From: an uncultured Bacilli bacterium | Lineage (GTDB): Bacteria > Bacillota_I > Bacilli_A > RF39 > UBA660 | Assembly (NCBI GenBank): GCA_944371325.1 | Contig: CALVXO010000010.1 | Location: 1 to 56,258 of the forward strand | Direction of reading: 5' to 3' | DNA: 56,258 nucleotides | Part shown: positions 7,904 to 16,036 of the stretch, piece after piece | Numbering within the stretch: the first letter of the stretch is position 1 | How the letters are laid out: every line of letters begins with the position of its first letter | Program-made: the position numbers and the translations under genes | Notes under the pieces: generated by a model | Databases searched by the model: none | The model's input: the letters and a program-made list of their open reading frames with translations, nothing else | Told to the model about the DNA's origin: nothing

Positions 7904-8815
7904 CTACTTACAAACAACAACATCTGTTATAATGATATTTTCGTTTCCTTCTAAAGTACATTCAATATTATACATTGCAGTACCATTTTCTTCTTCAGCT
8001 TCTATATCAAAACTATAATGATTTCCATTTTGATCAGTTAAATTATTGTAGTTAATAATTTTTTCTATTTTTGCTTCATAATAAAGTTTTATTTTTTCAT
8101 TGATAATATCGATAAGTTCTCCGCTATCTAATAATGATTTTATAATGGCATCAACCAATAAATAATTTGAATGTATTTTATTTATTTCTAATATTCTATT
8201 TTGAAGTTCACCTATTTCATAAAATATTTCAATTTTTTTGTTTGTTTTTATTTCAAACTCTTTTCCGATTTCTTCAGGAAAATCATTTTTATTTTTTGTA
8301 ATATACAGAAAAGTATTTGCATCTATTTTTTTTGCATATTCTATCATAGATTCCCATTGTAATACATCTTTAAAACCTTTATCAGATTCTTTATCTTTTC
8401 CAGAAAAAGGTTTTTCTTTATTTATTGCTCTGTCAATTATACTATTAAAAACACTCCTATCCTTTGGAATTAAGACTAAATTAATATTTTCATTTATTAA
8501 ATATTCAATTATTTTTTTATCTAACTCTCTTATAATATCTTTGTAATCTGGTTCCTCAAAATTATAATAAACTCTAAATTTTTTAATTAGATTTCTAAGA
8601 TTTTTATCTTCTTCTTTAAAGCTATCAATAAATTGTTTTTTTAATTCCTCTAAAACTATTTCAGTAATATTAACATGGCATGATTCAATAAGATCTTTTG
8701 AAGATATAAAATCAATAAAATTTGAGTACTCACTACCAAATTGAAATTTAGAATAATCTTGATGATTTCTATTTCTTAGAAAGTTGGTATCAAAGAATAT
8801 TTCTATAGTTTCCAT
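7904..8815 (-). CDS. PIN-like domain nuclease (DUF4935 type)
   Basis: This 303-residue protein has a PIN-like fold signature: FFDTNFL at the N terminus (D9), acidic residues in the next helix (E52, E57), GFKDVLQWE (D150) and YITKNKNDF (D178), which together supply a metal-binding acidic cluster. The last ~100 residues form an appended mixed domain of unknown role. PIN-like DUF4935 proteins are predicted RNA-cutting toxins or effectors. The gene starts inside the end of hsdM (13-base overlap) and ends at the hsdS ribosome site, so it is an integral operon member and may act when restriction is overcome. That role is inferred. Confidence 0.8.
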   Translation of the reverse strand: METIEIFFDTNFLRNRNHQDYSKFQFGSEYSNFIDFISSKDLIESCHVNITEIVLEELKKQFIDSFKEEDKNLRNLIKKFRVYYNFEEPDYKDIIRELDKKIIEYLINENINLVLIPKDRSVFNSIIDRAINKEKPFSGKDKESDKGFKDVLQWESMIEYAKKIDANTFLYITKNKNDFPEEIGKEFEIKTNKKIEIFYEIGELQNRILEINKIHSNYLLVDAIIKSLLDSGELIDIINEKIKLYYEAKIEKIINYNNLTDQNGNHYSFDIEAEEENGTAMYNIECTLEGNENIIITDVVVCK

Positions 8816-10311
8816 CCTATAGCTCCTAATACCTTTTTAATTTCATTATCAAGTTCATTAGATTCTTTCATTTGTTTAGATAATTCTTCTGTTAATTGTT
8901 TCATTTTTTCTTCAAAAGAAATACCATCATCTTCTATCTTTTCAGTGCCTACATATCTTCCTGGAGTTAAGACATAATCATTTGATTTAATTTCATCTAG
9001 TGTAGATTTTTTACAAAATCCTGGAATATCTTCATAATTGTCATCATTTTGATATCTGTGATAAATATCTGCGATTTTACTAATATCGTGATGTTCAGAA
9101 TCTTCTAACAATTCTCTTAATTTTCTTGTAACCATTGTCCCAAGATTAGTTGCATTTATAAATAATGTATTACCTTTTTGCTTTTTATTTCTATTAATTA
9201 TCCAAACTGAGCAGGGAATAGTTACTGTATAAAATAAATTTGATGGCATTGCCACTATACAATCAACTAAATCCGCTTCAATAATGTTTTTTCTTATTTC
9301 TGCTTCTTGCCCTCCTGCCGAAAGAGACCCATTAGCAAGAATTATAGCTGCTTTACCAATTACTGATAACTTAGATATCATATGTTGTAACCAAGCATAG
9401 TTTGCATTTCCTTTTGGTGGAACCCCATATTTCCATCTGTAATCATCAACTAGTTTTTCTTGCCCCCAGTCACTTATGTTAAATGGTGGATTTGCTAATA
9501 TATAATCTGCTTTTAAATCTTTATGTAAATCTTCATGGAATGTATCTGCTGCAAACTTACCTAAGTTACCATCTATCGAACGAATTGCCAAGTTCATTTT
9601 TGCTAATTTCCAAGTTGTCGGATTTTTTTCTTGACCATATATTGAAACATCTCTAACATTACCTTGATGATTTTGAATGAATTTTAATGATTGAACAAAC
9701 ATTCCTCCTGAACCACAAGCTGGATCATATACTCTACCACTATATGGCTCTATCATTTCAACCATTGTTTTAACTATACAAGCAGGTGTATAAAATTCTC
9801 CACCTTTTTGACCATCCTTAGATGCGAATTGCCCTAAAAAATATTCATACACTCTTCCTAGCATGTCTTTTTCAGATGCTTCTTTAGTACCTAATTTCAT
9901 ATTAGTAAATAAATCAATTATTTCTCCAAGATTAACATTCCTAAAATCTGGACTATTGTAAATTTTAAATAATACACCTTTTAAAGAAGGGTTTTCTTTT
10001 TCAATTAGGTCTAAAGCATTATCTAATATTTCTCCAATATTATAATCTTTAGAATGTGCTACTAAATAAGACCATCTTGCTTTTTCAGGAACAAAGAATA
10101 TATTATCTTCTTCATAAGCATCTCTTACTTCTTCTAAGCCATAACCTTCTTTTACAAGTTCATTATATTTTTCCTCAAAACTATCAGAAAGATATTTTAA
10201 AAATATTATACCTAATACTACGAATTTATAATTTGATACAGACAAACCACCTATCATTTTATCGGCAGCTGCCCATAATGTTTTTTCCATCTCTTGCATA
10301 TCTTTTCCCAT
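8803..10311 (-). CDS. hsdM: Type I restriction-modification DNA methyltransferase subunit M
   Basis: A 502-residue N6-adenine methyltransferase. The HsdM N-terminal helical domain (LWAAADKM followed by VLGIIFLKYLSD) is followed by AdoMet motif I (DPACGSGG, about residues 196-203) and the catalytic NPPF motif (about 274-277). The C-terminal coiled segment (EEKMKQLTEELSKQM) would contact HsdS. It methylates the host site and with HsdS and HsdR forms the restriction complex. A possible ATG lies 15 bases further out at 10326 and overlaps the preceding small gene. The ATG at 10311 follows that gene's stop by one base and has GGTGG at good spacing, so it is preferred. Confidence 0.95.
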   Translation of the reverse strand: MGKDMQEMEKTLWAAADKMIGGLSVSNYKFVVLGIIFLKYLSDSFEEKYNELVKEGYGLEEVRDAYEEDNIFFVPEKARWSYLVAHSKDYNIGEILDNALDLIEKENPSLKGVLFKIYNSPDFRNVNLGEIIDLFTNMKLGTKEASEKDMLGRVYEYFLGQFASKDGQKGGEFYTPACIVKTMVEMIEPYSGRVYDPACGSGGMFVQSLKFIQNHQGNVRDVSIYGQEKNPTTWKLAKMNLAIRSIDGNLGKFAADTFHEDLHKDLKADYILANPPFNISDWGQEKLVDDYRWKYGVPPKGNANYAWLQHMISKLSVIGKAAIILANGSLSAGGQEAEIRKNIIEADLVDCIVAMPSNLFYTVTIPCSVWIINRNKKQKGNTLFINATNLGTMVTRKLRELLEDSEHHDISKIADIYHRYQNDDNYEDIPGFCKKSTLDEIKSNDYVLTPGRYVGTEKIEDDGISFEEKMKQLTEELSKQMKESNELDNEIKKVLGAIGWKL

Positions 10312-10312
10312 T

Positions 10313-10543
10313 TTACTTACCACCATTTCTTTTATATAAAATATAAGCTATTACACCTATTGAAACTTTTCTATAAGATTCTTCACTATTTAATTCTGAA
10401 AGTTTATCAACCAACTCTTTTCCTTTGTTAAAAGTTTCTAGTTCTTTCATATTATAATTTTGCTTTGCTATCTCACTTAATAATTCTGTAGAAGACATAT
10501 TTAATAATTCAATTAATTTATCATTCATATACTCACACTCCAT
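10313..10543 (-). CDS. Small helical protein leading the R-M operon
   Basis: A 76-residue, mostly helical, charged protein with no recognised domain. It is the first gene after the R-M promoter and its stop lies one base before the hsdM start, indicating translational coupling. The ATG at 10543 has AAGGAGA nine bases upstream; an alternative ATG at 10528 has GGAGTG upstream. No helix-turn-helix is evident, so a controller role is possible but not supported. Small ORFs in this position occur in type I loci without known function. Confidence 0.65.
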   Translation of the reverse strand: MECEYMNDKLIELLNMSSTELLSEIAKQNYNMKELETFNKGKELVDKLSELNSEESYRKVSIGVIAYILYKRNGGK

Positions 10544-10558
10544 TACAAGTAATCTCCT

Positions 10559-10586
10559 TGTATAATTATACCATATATTTTGTCAA
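10559..10586 (-). promoter_or_regulatory. Promoter of the type I R-M operon
   Basis: A consensus -35 TTGACA (10586-10581) is followed after 16 bases by TATACA (10564-10559). Within the spacer an extended -10 (TGG-TATAAT, 10573-10565) offers a second, overlapping initiation site. Transcription would begin just upstream of the 10543 start codon. Confidence 0.65.
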
Positions 10587-10651
10587 TTTTTGGATTTTGG
10601 CTTAAATACTACTAGTAATTTTAATTTTTTATAATATTAGAGATAGGGTTT

Positions 10652-10695
10652 TGGGAGTTTTCCCACAAAAGAATTTCGTACGGGAGTACAAATTC
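10652..10695. other. Two adjacent hairpins in the 222-base gap before the R-M operon
   Basis: TGGGA/TCCCA (10652-10656 with 10661-10665) and a longer stem GAATTT-GTAC/GTAC-AAATTC (10671-10695, one bulged C, GGGA loop) lie side by side. This stretch is less AT-rich than its surroundings. No ORF of note overlaps it. It could be a small RNA, a transposon end or an island boundary; nothing here decides between these. Confidence 0.4.
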
Positions 10696-10734
10696 AGTGC
10701 TGGCTAGACAATAAAGATAATCCCATAAACAAAA

Positions 10735-10758
10735 AACACTACCATTTCTGATAGTGTT
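10735..10758 (-). terminator. Rho-independent terminator after the 99-residue gene
   Basis: A 7-bp stem (AACACTA 10735-10741 with TAGTGTT 10752-10758) is followed on the minus strand by six T. It sits 8 bases past the stop of the small gene at 10766. Confidence 0.8.
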
Positions 10759-10765
10759 AGTTTCT

Positions 10766-11065
10766 TTAAGCATATTTTTTTAATCTTAATGGATTATTAT
10801 TTACTATTTTTAGATTATATTTTATTCTTAATATTTCTTCTATTTTAGGTATTAATTTCTTTGTATCACATTTTATATTAAATACATCTTTTGCAGAATT
10901 AATATGATTATAAAGTGGAGAATCACATAAACATTTTCTACTATAACTATTTGCTATATAAAATGCCACTACATCAGGAATAATATAATTAATCATATAC
11001 TTACTGAAATTATTGTAAAAAGGTTGATATTTTTGATTCCATTCTTTTTCGGTTATATCAGACAT
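10766..11065 (-). CDS. Small protein of unknown function beside tnpV
   Basis: A 99-residue protein, basic and Tyr/Asn-rich, with Cys46 and Cys48 and no recognised domain. It has a strong ribosome site (AAAGGAGT) and overlaps the end of the TnpV gene by 8 bases, so the two form one transcription unit ending at the 10735-10758 terminator. It may be a passenger of the same mobile element. Confidence 0.65.
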   Translation of the reverse strand: MSDITEKEWNQKYQPFYNNFSKYMINYIIPDVVAFYIANSYSRKCLCDSPLYNHINSAKDVFNIKCDTKKLIPKIEEILRIKYNLKIVNNNPLRLKKYA

Positions 11066-11408
11066 AGATATACTCCTTTAATATAATTTCTTCAGCTCTA
11101 TTTTTTATATTATTCATATTTTTTATCCACAGTAATTGTTGATTATATTTCATTTCTTCATTTATATTTTCTTTTTCAGCAAGTACCCTTACTAATTCAT
11201 TTACTTTATCTTCTACTAATTCATCTATATCATGTAAATATTTATTTAACTCATCATTCATAAGCAATTTAATATATAAGCTTTTCTTATTATTTTTAAT
11301 ATAATCTAATCTCAATAATCCATATTTTTTTATATTGTATTGTTCTTTATTTTCTAATATTAAATTAGGTAATAAATAATCACCTTGTTTAGTGTAACTA
11401 ATATTCAT
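11058..11408 (-). CDS. tnpV: TnpV-like transposon-encoded protein
   Basis: This 116-residue protein matches the TnpV pattern known from Firmicutes mobile elements: an N-terminal YTKQGDYLLPNL block, a central helical region with YLHDIDE, and the C-terminal signature MNNIKNRAEEIILKE. TnpV's biochemical role is unknown; it usually marks transposon cargo or remnants. No transposase or recombinase accompanies it in this window, so it is probably a relic. It lies next to a truncated amidase gene at the edge of the defence island. A GAGG ribosome site precedes the ATG. Confidence 0.85.
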   Translation of the reverse strand: MNISYTKQGDYLLPNLILENKEQYNIKKYGLLRLDYIKNNKKSLYIKLLMNDELNKYLHDIDELVEDKVNELVRVLAEKENINEEMKYNQQLLWIKNMNNIKNRAEEIILKEYIYV

Positions 11409-11434
11409 AACATTTCCTCATTTCTTTTTTATAT

Positions 11435-11743
11435 TTAGGCTTTAATTGTTATACATTTATTTGTTACACTTTGACCTTCGCCACCTCCGGCATTTATGTG
11501 ATTAGATATAACTACTACATCATCACTATTACCAAAAGCATCTAAAACTCTATCAACTCTTTCAGTAGGACTTATTGTTTCATCTGTACTTCTAATTATT
11601 TTAACAGGTACACCTAATTCTCTAAATCTATCATACATATAATTAGATATTTTTAAATTTAAATCTTTTTCAATTATACCATTACCACTTGCACCTGGAT
11701 CATCTCCACCATGACCAGCATCTATAACTATTTTATAATCCAT
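11435..11743 (-). pseudogene. Truncated N-acetylmuramoyl-L-alanine amidase (Amidase_3)
   Basis: Only 102 residues remain of a zinc amidase that is normally about 180 or more. The zinc-binding His of DAGHGG (residue 10), the second ligand in IIEKDLNLK and SNHINAGGG (His ligand) are present. After GGGEGQ the sequence diverges into an unrelated Ser/Thr/Lys tail and stops. The catalytic C-terminal half with the essential Glu is missing and is not found elsewhere in the window. The ribosome site (GAGGAGGA) and ATG are intact. The break probably marks insertion of the TnpV element or the island, so the product should be inactive. Confidence 0.8.
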
Positions 11744-11815
11744 AAGTTATCCTCCTCACGTTATTTTATGACAATAGTTTATTTTTGATATAAAAAGGTT
11801 TTAAAATAATAAAAA

Positions 11816-11842
11816 AAGTAATACACAATCAGCATATTACTT
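11816..11842 (-). terminator. Terminator after the HelD-like gene
   Basis: An 8-bp perfect stem (AAGTAATA 11816-11823 with TATTACTT 11835-11842) closes an 11-base loop and is followed on the minus strand by seven T. The stop codon of the helicase gene (11837) lies inside the stem. Confidence 0.8.
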
Positions 11843-14029
11843 AACTTTTGTCAATTGCTTATCACAATTTTTTTTTACATATTTTTTTAAAGGTTTAGCT
11901 ACTTCCCCTGAATAAACTATATCAAGTTCATGTAATGCTCTTGTTATTGCAACATATAATAATTTCATATCTAAAGTATTAGATGAAGAATATATAGTTT
12001 CATTTGCATTATTAATTATTACTGCATCAAATTCTAATCCTTTTGCTAATTGGTTTGATATTGTACAAATTCTAAATTTTTCATCATTTAAATCATCATT
12101 TGAAGATACATTAGGTATATTTATTCCTAATTCAGCTAAATCATCATTAATATAGTTTGAAAGTAAATCAGTTTTACTTATAACAGCGATATTTTTATAT
12201 CCTTTTTCTTTATATTCACATATTTTTTGAGCAATATATTTTGGAATATTTTGTTCAGTTTCTATTTCTGTTACATTAACCTTATTTCCATGTCTAACTA
12301 CAAGATCTGATCTATTTAATCCAATACTTTCAGCAACATCATCAGCCACAGTCATTATTTCTGATGTAGTTCGATAACTTTTATTAAAATTAATAATTTC
12401 ACCTTTATCATCGAACATTGTTTGGTTAACTTCATCCCAATTATTTATTCCTCTATAGTCATAAATAGATTGCGCTAAATCACCAAAAATACTAAAAGTT
12501 GCATGAGGTAATGTTTTCTTTAATGTAAAGAAATTAAATTCACCCAAATCCTGTGCTTCATCAATAACAACATGTCTAATTTTTTCATAATCTTTATTTG
12601 GTGCTATAAATGATTTTATATAAATAAGTGCGGCTAAATCTTCAAAATCATAAGCATTATTTTTAATGTTTTTTAATGTATCTTTTTTTAATTTATTTAT
12701 TTGATCATAATTATAAATATTAAAATCTTCAATAGTACTAATAAATAATTTATATAATTTAGTAGTATTAATTTTCCCTTTATTAAAATATTTTCTTATA
12801 ATGGTTCGACAATTTTTTGATAATTCAGCTCTATCTTTAGTAAACTTATTACGCATTTGTTTTCTTTCATCATCTGTTTTAGCAGTTTTAAATAATATAG
12901 ATGAGTAATTTCCATATCGGCTTATTATATCATCTTGTTGTTCTTCAATAATTTTACACAATATATCTATCGTATTTTCAATTCTACTATTCATACTACT
13001 TGAATATGAACTTGCAGTACTTTCAAATACTTCTTTTATTTTTTCTTTTGATAAAACTTCAAAATCTCCAAGCATCAATGGTTTTGAAACAATACTATAA
13101 ATATATAATTCAAGAAATTTTTCTAACATATCTTTATATTTCATTGAACATTTGAATTTATCTATATCGGTATTATTTTTACCAGTTATACTTGCAACAA
13201 CTTTTTTATCAGAAGGATTAATTTTTATATTTTCATTAATATATTCACTTGCATATTGTTCATATGTACACTGTATAACACCAGTTACATCAAGCTCTGG
13301 CAAAACTGATTTTATATATTTTAAAAATACAGAATTAGGTCCAATTACTAAATATTGGTTTTGTTTAATACTATTAATATAATTATAAATTAAATAGGCT
13401 ATTCTATGTAGAGCAACTGTAGTTTTCCCAGATCCAGCTACTCCTTGAATGATTAAATTATTAAAAATTTCTTTTCTTATAACATCATTTTGTTCTTTTT
13501 GAATAGTAGAAACAATACTTTTTAACCTAGCATCATTATTACTATTAAGATATTTTTGAAGTAATTTATCATTTGAAACCAAATCAACATCAAAATATTC
13601 TTGTAATTCACCTTTTTCAATTTCATATTGTCTTTTTAATGACATATTTCCACTGATAGTTCCAGTTGGTGATGTGAAACTACATTTCCCAACGGAAGAA
13701 TCATAATATAAGGAACTTATAGGAGCTCGCCAATCTGTTACTATAATATCAACATCTTTACTAATACCATTTTTCCCAATATATATTGAACTAGTCTTAC
13801 CATCTTCATCTGAAGTAAAATCAATTCTTGCAAAATAAGGTTTATCAAGAGCGGTTTCTAAATTACTGATATGGATTTTTTTCATATCAGCAATCGCCCA
13901 CAGTTCATCTCGTTTACCAGTAAAATCACTAAATAATTTGTTTAAATCAAATTGTTCTTTTGATAATAATTCTTCAATTATTTCTAAAGTTTTACTTAAT
14001 TTTATTTTTTCTTTTTCTAATTCATCCAT
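11837..14029 (-). CDS. helD: HelD-type SF1 helicase, RNA polymerase recycling factor
   Basis: A 730-residue UvrD/Rep-class ATPase of the HelD family, which binds RNA polymerase and removes it from stalled complexes. A helical N-terminal arm (about 1-60) precedes the family signature TDWRAPISSLYYD (98-110). Walker A is VAGSGKTT (197-204), a long arm insertion follows, then Walker B VIDEAQDL near 500 and the C-terminal motif YVAITRA near 700. The AGGGGG ribosome site precedes the ATG. It follows the pyrophosphatase-like gene by 25 bases and probably shares its promoter. The N-terminal arm and RAPISSLYY signature separate it from UvrD and PcrA. Confidence 0.9.
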   Translation of the reverse strand: MDELEKEKIKLSKTLEIIEELLSKEQFDLNKLFSDFTGKRDELWAIADMKKIHISNLETALDKPYFARIDFTSDEDGKTSSIYIGKNGISKDVDIIVTDWRAPISSLYYDSSVGKCSFTSPTGTISGNMSLKRQYEIEKGELQEYFDVDLVSNDKLLQKYLNSNNDARLKSIVSTIQKEQNDVIRKEIFNNLIIQGVAGSGKTTVALHRIAYLIYNYINSIKQNQYLVIGPNSVFLKYIKSVLPELDVTGVIQCTYEQYASEYINENIKINPSDKKVVASITGKNNTDIDKFKCSMKYKDMLEKFLELYIYSIVSKPLMLGDFEVLSKEKIKEVFESTASSYSSSMNSRIENTIDILCKIIEEQQDDIISRYGNYSSILFKTAKTDDERKQMRNKFTKDRAELSKNCRTIIRKYFNKGKINTTKLYKLFISTIEDFNIYNYDQINKLKKDTLKNIKNNAYDFEDLAALIYIKSFIAPNKDYEKIRHVVIDEAQDLGEFNFFTLKKTLPHATFSIFGDLAQSIYDYRGINNWDEVNQTMFDDKGEIINFNKSYRTTSEIMTVADDVAESIGLNRSDLVVRHGNKVNVTEIETEQNIPKYIAQKICEYKEKGYKNIAVISKTDLLSNYINDDLAELGINIPNVSSNDDLNDEKFRICTISNQLAKGLEFDAVIINNANETIYSSSNTLDMKLLYVAITRALHELDIVYSGEVAKPLKKYVKKNCDKQLTKVK

Positions 14030-14054
14030 CGTTAACCCCCTAACTTTTTAATAA

Positions 14055-14399
14055 TTATCTAATAATAATAGACTCAAAATATCTTTCTTGAAATTCTGTC
14101 ATTGCTTTTATTGCATCATCAGAATAATCTTTTCCATTTGCTGAAACTATTAATTTATCATCATCGTCATTTGTTCGATGAATAATAGCGATAACTTTAC
14201 CTTTACTAGAGGCAACAGGTTCATATTCGCCAACTAAATAAGCATCTAATTCTTCGCCATCACCACTTACTGTACCTGGTATAAAACCATAATTTAACAT
14301 ATACATAAATCCATGTTTTGGATGTCTCGTACCTAATTGTCTATCAATTTCAACTGTTACCTCTTTTCCTAAATAATCTTTTGCATTTGTTTTTTCCAT
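14055..14399 (-). CDS. Inorganic pyrophosphatase-like protein
   Basis: A 114-residue protein with the acidic core expected of a family I pyrophosphatase: YGFIPGT, SGDGEELDAYLVG with clustered Asp/Glu, and HRTNDDDDKLIV. It is shorter than the usual 170-180 residues, but compact versions of this length occur in Firmicutes. It would hydrolyse pyrophosphate to phosphate in the cytoplasm; activity of the short form is less certain. A TGGAGGG ribosome site precedes the ATG. It heads a two-gene unit with the HelD-like helicase and follows the radical SAM operon after a 74-base AT-rich gap that probably holds its promoter. Confidence 0.8.
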   Translation of the reverse strand: MEKTNAKDYLGKEVTVEIDRQLGTRHPKHGFMYMLNYGFIPGTVSGDGEELDAYLVGEYEPVASSKGKVIAIIHRTNDDDDKLIVSANGKDYSDDAIKAMTEFQERYFESIIIR

Positions 14400-14473
14400 T
14401 TTAATCTTCCCTCCATTTTACTATTCTTTATTTACTATATTATAACATAATATTTTTTATATTAATAGATTAA

Positions 14474-16036
14474 TTATATAAAAGGATTAGCTAAAGCATT
14501 ATAACAAATAGCATTTTCTTTATATAATATTTTTACCTTTTGCTTTATTTCTTCATAATCTTGATGTGATTCTGTTATAAGACTATCAACTAATTGATCT
14601 ACATCTATATTAGGATTTTCTTTTATTTTTAATAGAATAATTTTAAATAACAACAAATCTTTTTTCTTTAATATCATTGTATAGTCATAAAATTGTTTCA
14701 TAGCATCATCTGATATTGCTTTTGGTGCGGTTAAAGGATCGATTGTCATATCATATATTTCACTATGACTTTTATGCCATTTTTTAAGAGCATAATATAT
14801 TTTATTAACAATAATATCATCTATTGTATATTTGTTATTATTTAAAATAAAATCACTCTCTTGTAATTTATTTTCATTTTTTAATCTTGTATTTAACTTT
14901 GTTCCCTCAGCTGAAAACATTTCTGAAAATATGCCTTTGGTTACAGCAAAATCATAATCTTCCATGAATTGATAATTTTCTAACAATTCTTGATAAGTTG
15001 TTTCTTTATCGAATAATATATACCCCATTTGAACTATATATCCATATTTTTTAAATAGTTCTAATGCTTTTTTATTTTCTTCTAAAGTTGCTTTCTTGTT
15101 CATTCTTGTTAATGCTGTTTGAGAACCATTTTCTATTCCACAAGCGAAGGAAAAAAATCCCGCTCTTTTTAAATTATATAATATTGAATCACTAACTTTA
15201 TCAGCTCTTATTTGACCTCTAAGTTTTACTTTAATATTTCTTCTTTCAATTTCATCGGCGAAATCTTTGCACCATTGTTCATCTCTTATTCCATCAACAA
15301 AAGAATCATCAACCATTTTAATATATTTTACACCTTGTTTAGATAACATTTCTATTTCATCAACAATATTTTTAATACTACGTGTTCTCCATACTTTTCC
15401 ATCACTTAATCTAAAAAATGAAATAACTGAACAAAATTCACAATTTCCAGAGCAACCTCTTGAAGTAACCATATTTACTGTGGATTTTTTATTTAAAACA
15501 ACATCCATTGTATCTCTACTTGGAAATGGTAAGGAATCTAAATTTTCATTTAATCTTTCCATAGAATTTAATATTAATTCATTATTTTCGTTAAGAAATC
15601 CAACATTTTCAACATCATATGGTACTTTATTTTCATTAATGCAATTAGCTAATAAACATATAGCTTTTTCTCCTTCACCTCTAATAATATAATCTGATCC
15701 CGATTTTAAATATTCTTTTGGATAAAAAGTTGGACCAAAGCCACCACAAACAATTTTTATATTAGGATTATGTTTTTTTAACATTGATATTAATTCAACT
15801 GTTGGAGCTGTATTAGACATATATGAGGATATACCAACAAACAAAATATTATCTTCTTCAGCTATTATTTTTTCATATACTGTTTTAACATCATATTCAT
15901 TTAACCAAGCATCAATTATTTCAACATCATAATTTTCTTTTACTAATGATGACTTTAAATATTCTATTCCTAAATTTTCTTCTGACGTTCTATGCGTCTT
16001 AGGAGAAAGTGTAGTTAATATTATTTTATTTTTCAT
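14474..16036 (-). CDS. B12-binding-type radical SAM protein
   Basis: A 520-residue enzyme with an N-terminal Rossmann-like cobalamin-binding-type domain (about 1-160; GISSYMSNT, VCGGFGPTFYP, IIRGEGE), then a radical SAM domain with the CxxxCxxC cluster motif (C195, C199, C202). The typical cobalamin His motif DxHxxG is not seen, so B12 use is unproven. The C-terminal ~150 residues are helical and unassigned. Such enzymes do methylations or other radical chemistry on inactive carbons. It is the last gene of the five-gene operon and overlaps the kinase gene by 11 bases. The substrate is unknown; relatives also act on tRNA, lipids and peptides. Confidence 0.88.
   Translation of the reverse strand: MKNKIILTTLSPKTHRTSEENLGIEYLKSSLVKENYDVEIIDAWLNEYDVKTVYEKIIAEEDNILFVGISSYMSNTAPTVELISMLKKHNPNIKIVCGGFGPTFYPKEYLKSGSDYIIRGEGEKAICLLANCINENKVPYDVENVGFLNENNELILNSMERLNENLDSLPFPSRDTMDVVLNKKSTVNMVTSRGCSGNCEFCSVISFFRLSDGKVWRTRSIKNIVDEIEMLSKQGVKYIKMVDDSFVDGIRDEQWCKDFADEIERRNIKVKLRGQIRADKVSDSILYNLKRAGFFSFACGIENGSQTALTRMNKKATLEENKKALELFKKYGYIVQMGYILFDKETTYQELLENYQFMEDYDFAVTKGIFSEMFSAEGTKLNTRLKNENKLQESDFILNNNKYTIDDIIVNKIYYALKKWHKSHSEIYDMTIDPLTAPKAISDDAMKQFYDYTMILKKKDLLLFKIILLKIKENPNIDVDQLVDSLITESHQDYEEIKQKVKILYKENAICYNALANPFI

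Noticed and set aside
8238..8546. Plus-strand ORFs antisense to the R-M genes (also at 10056-10346, 13152-13382, 15267-15692, 20695-21039)
   Set aside because: All are antisense to genes with clear domains and lack ribosome sites.
213..10695. TGTACTCCC at 225-233 and inverted near 10682-10690, possible ends of the island
   Set aside because: Both copies are part of local hairpins, and a 9-base match between chosen regions can be chance.
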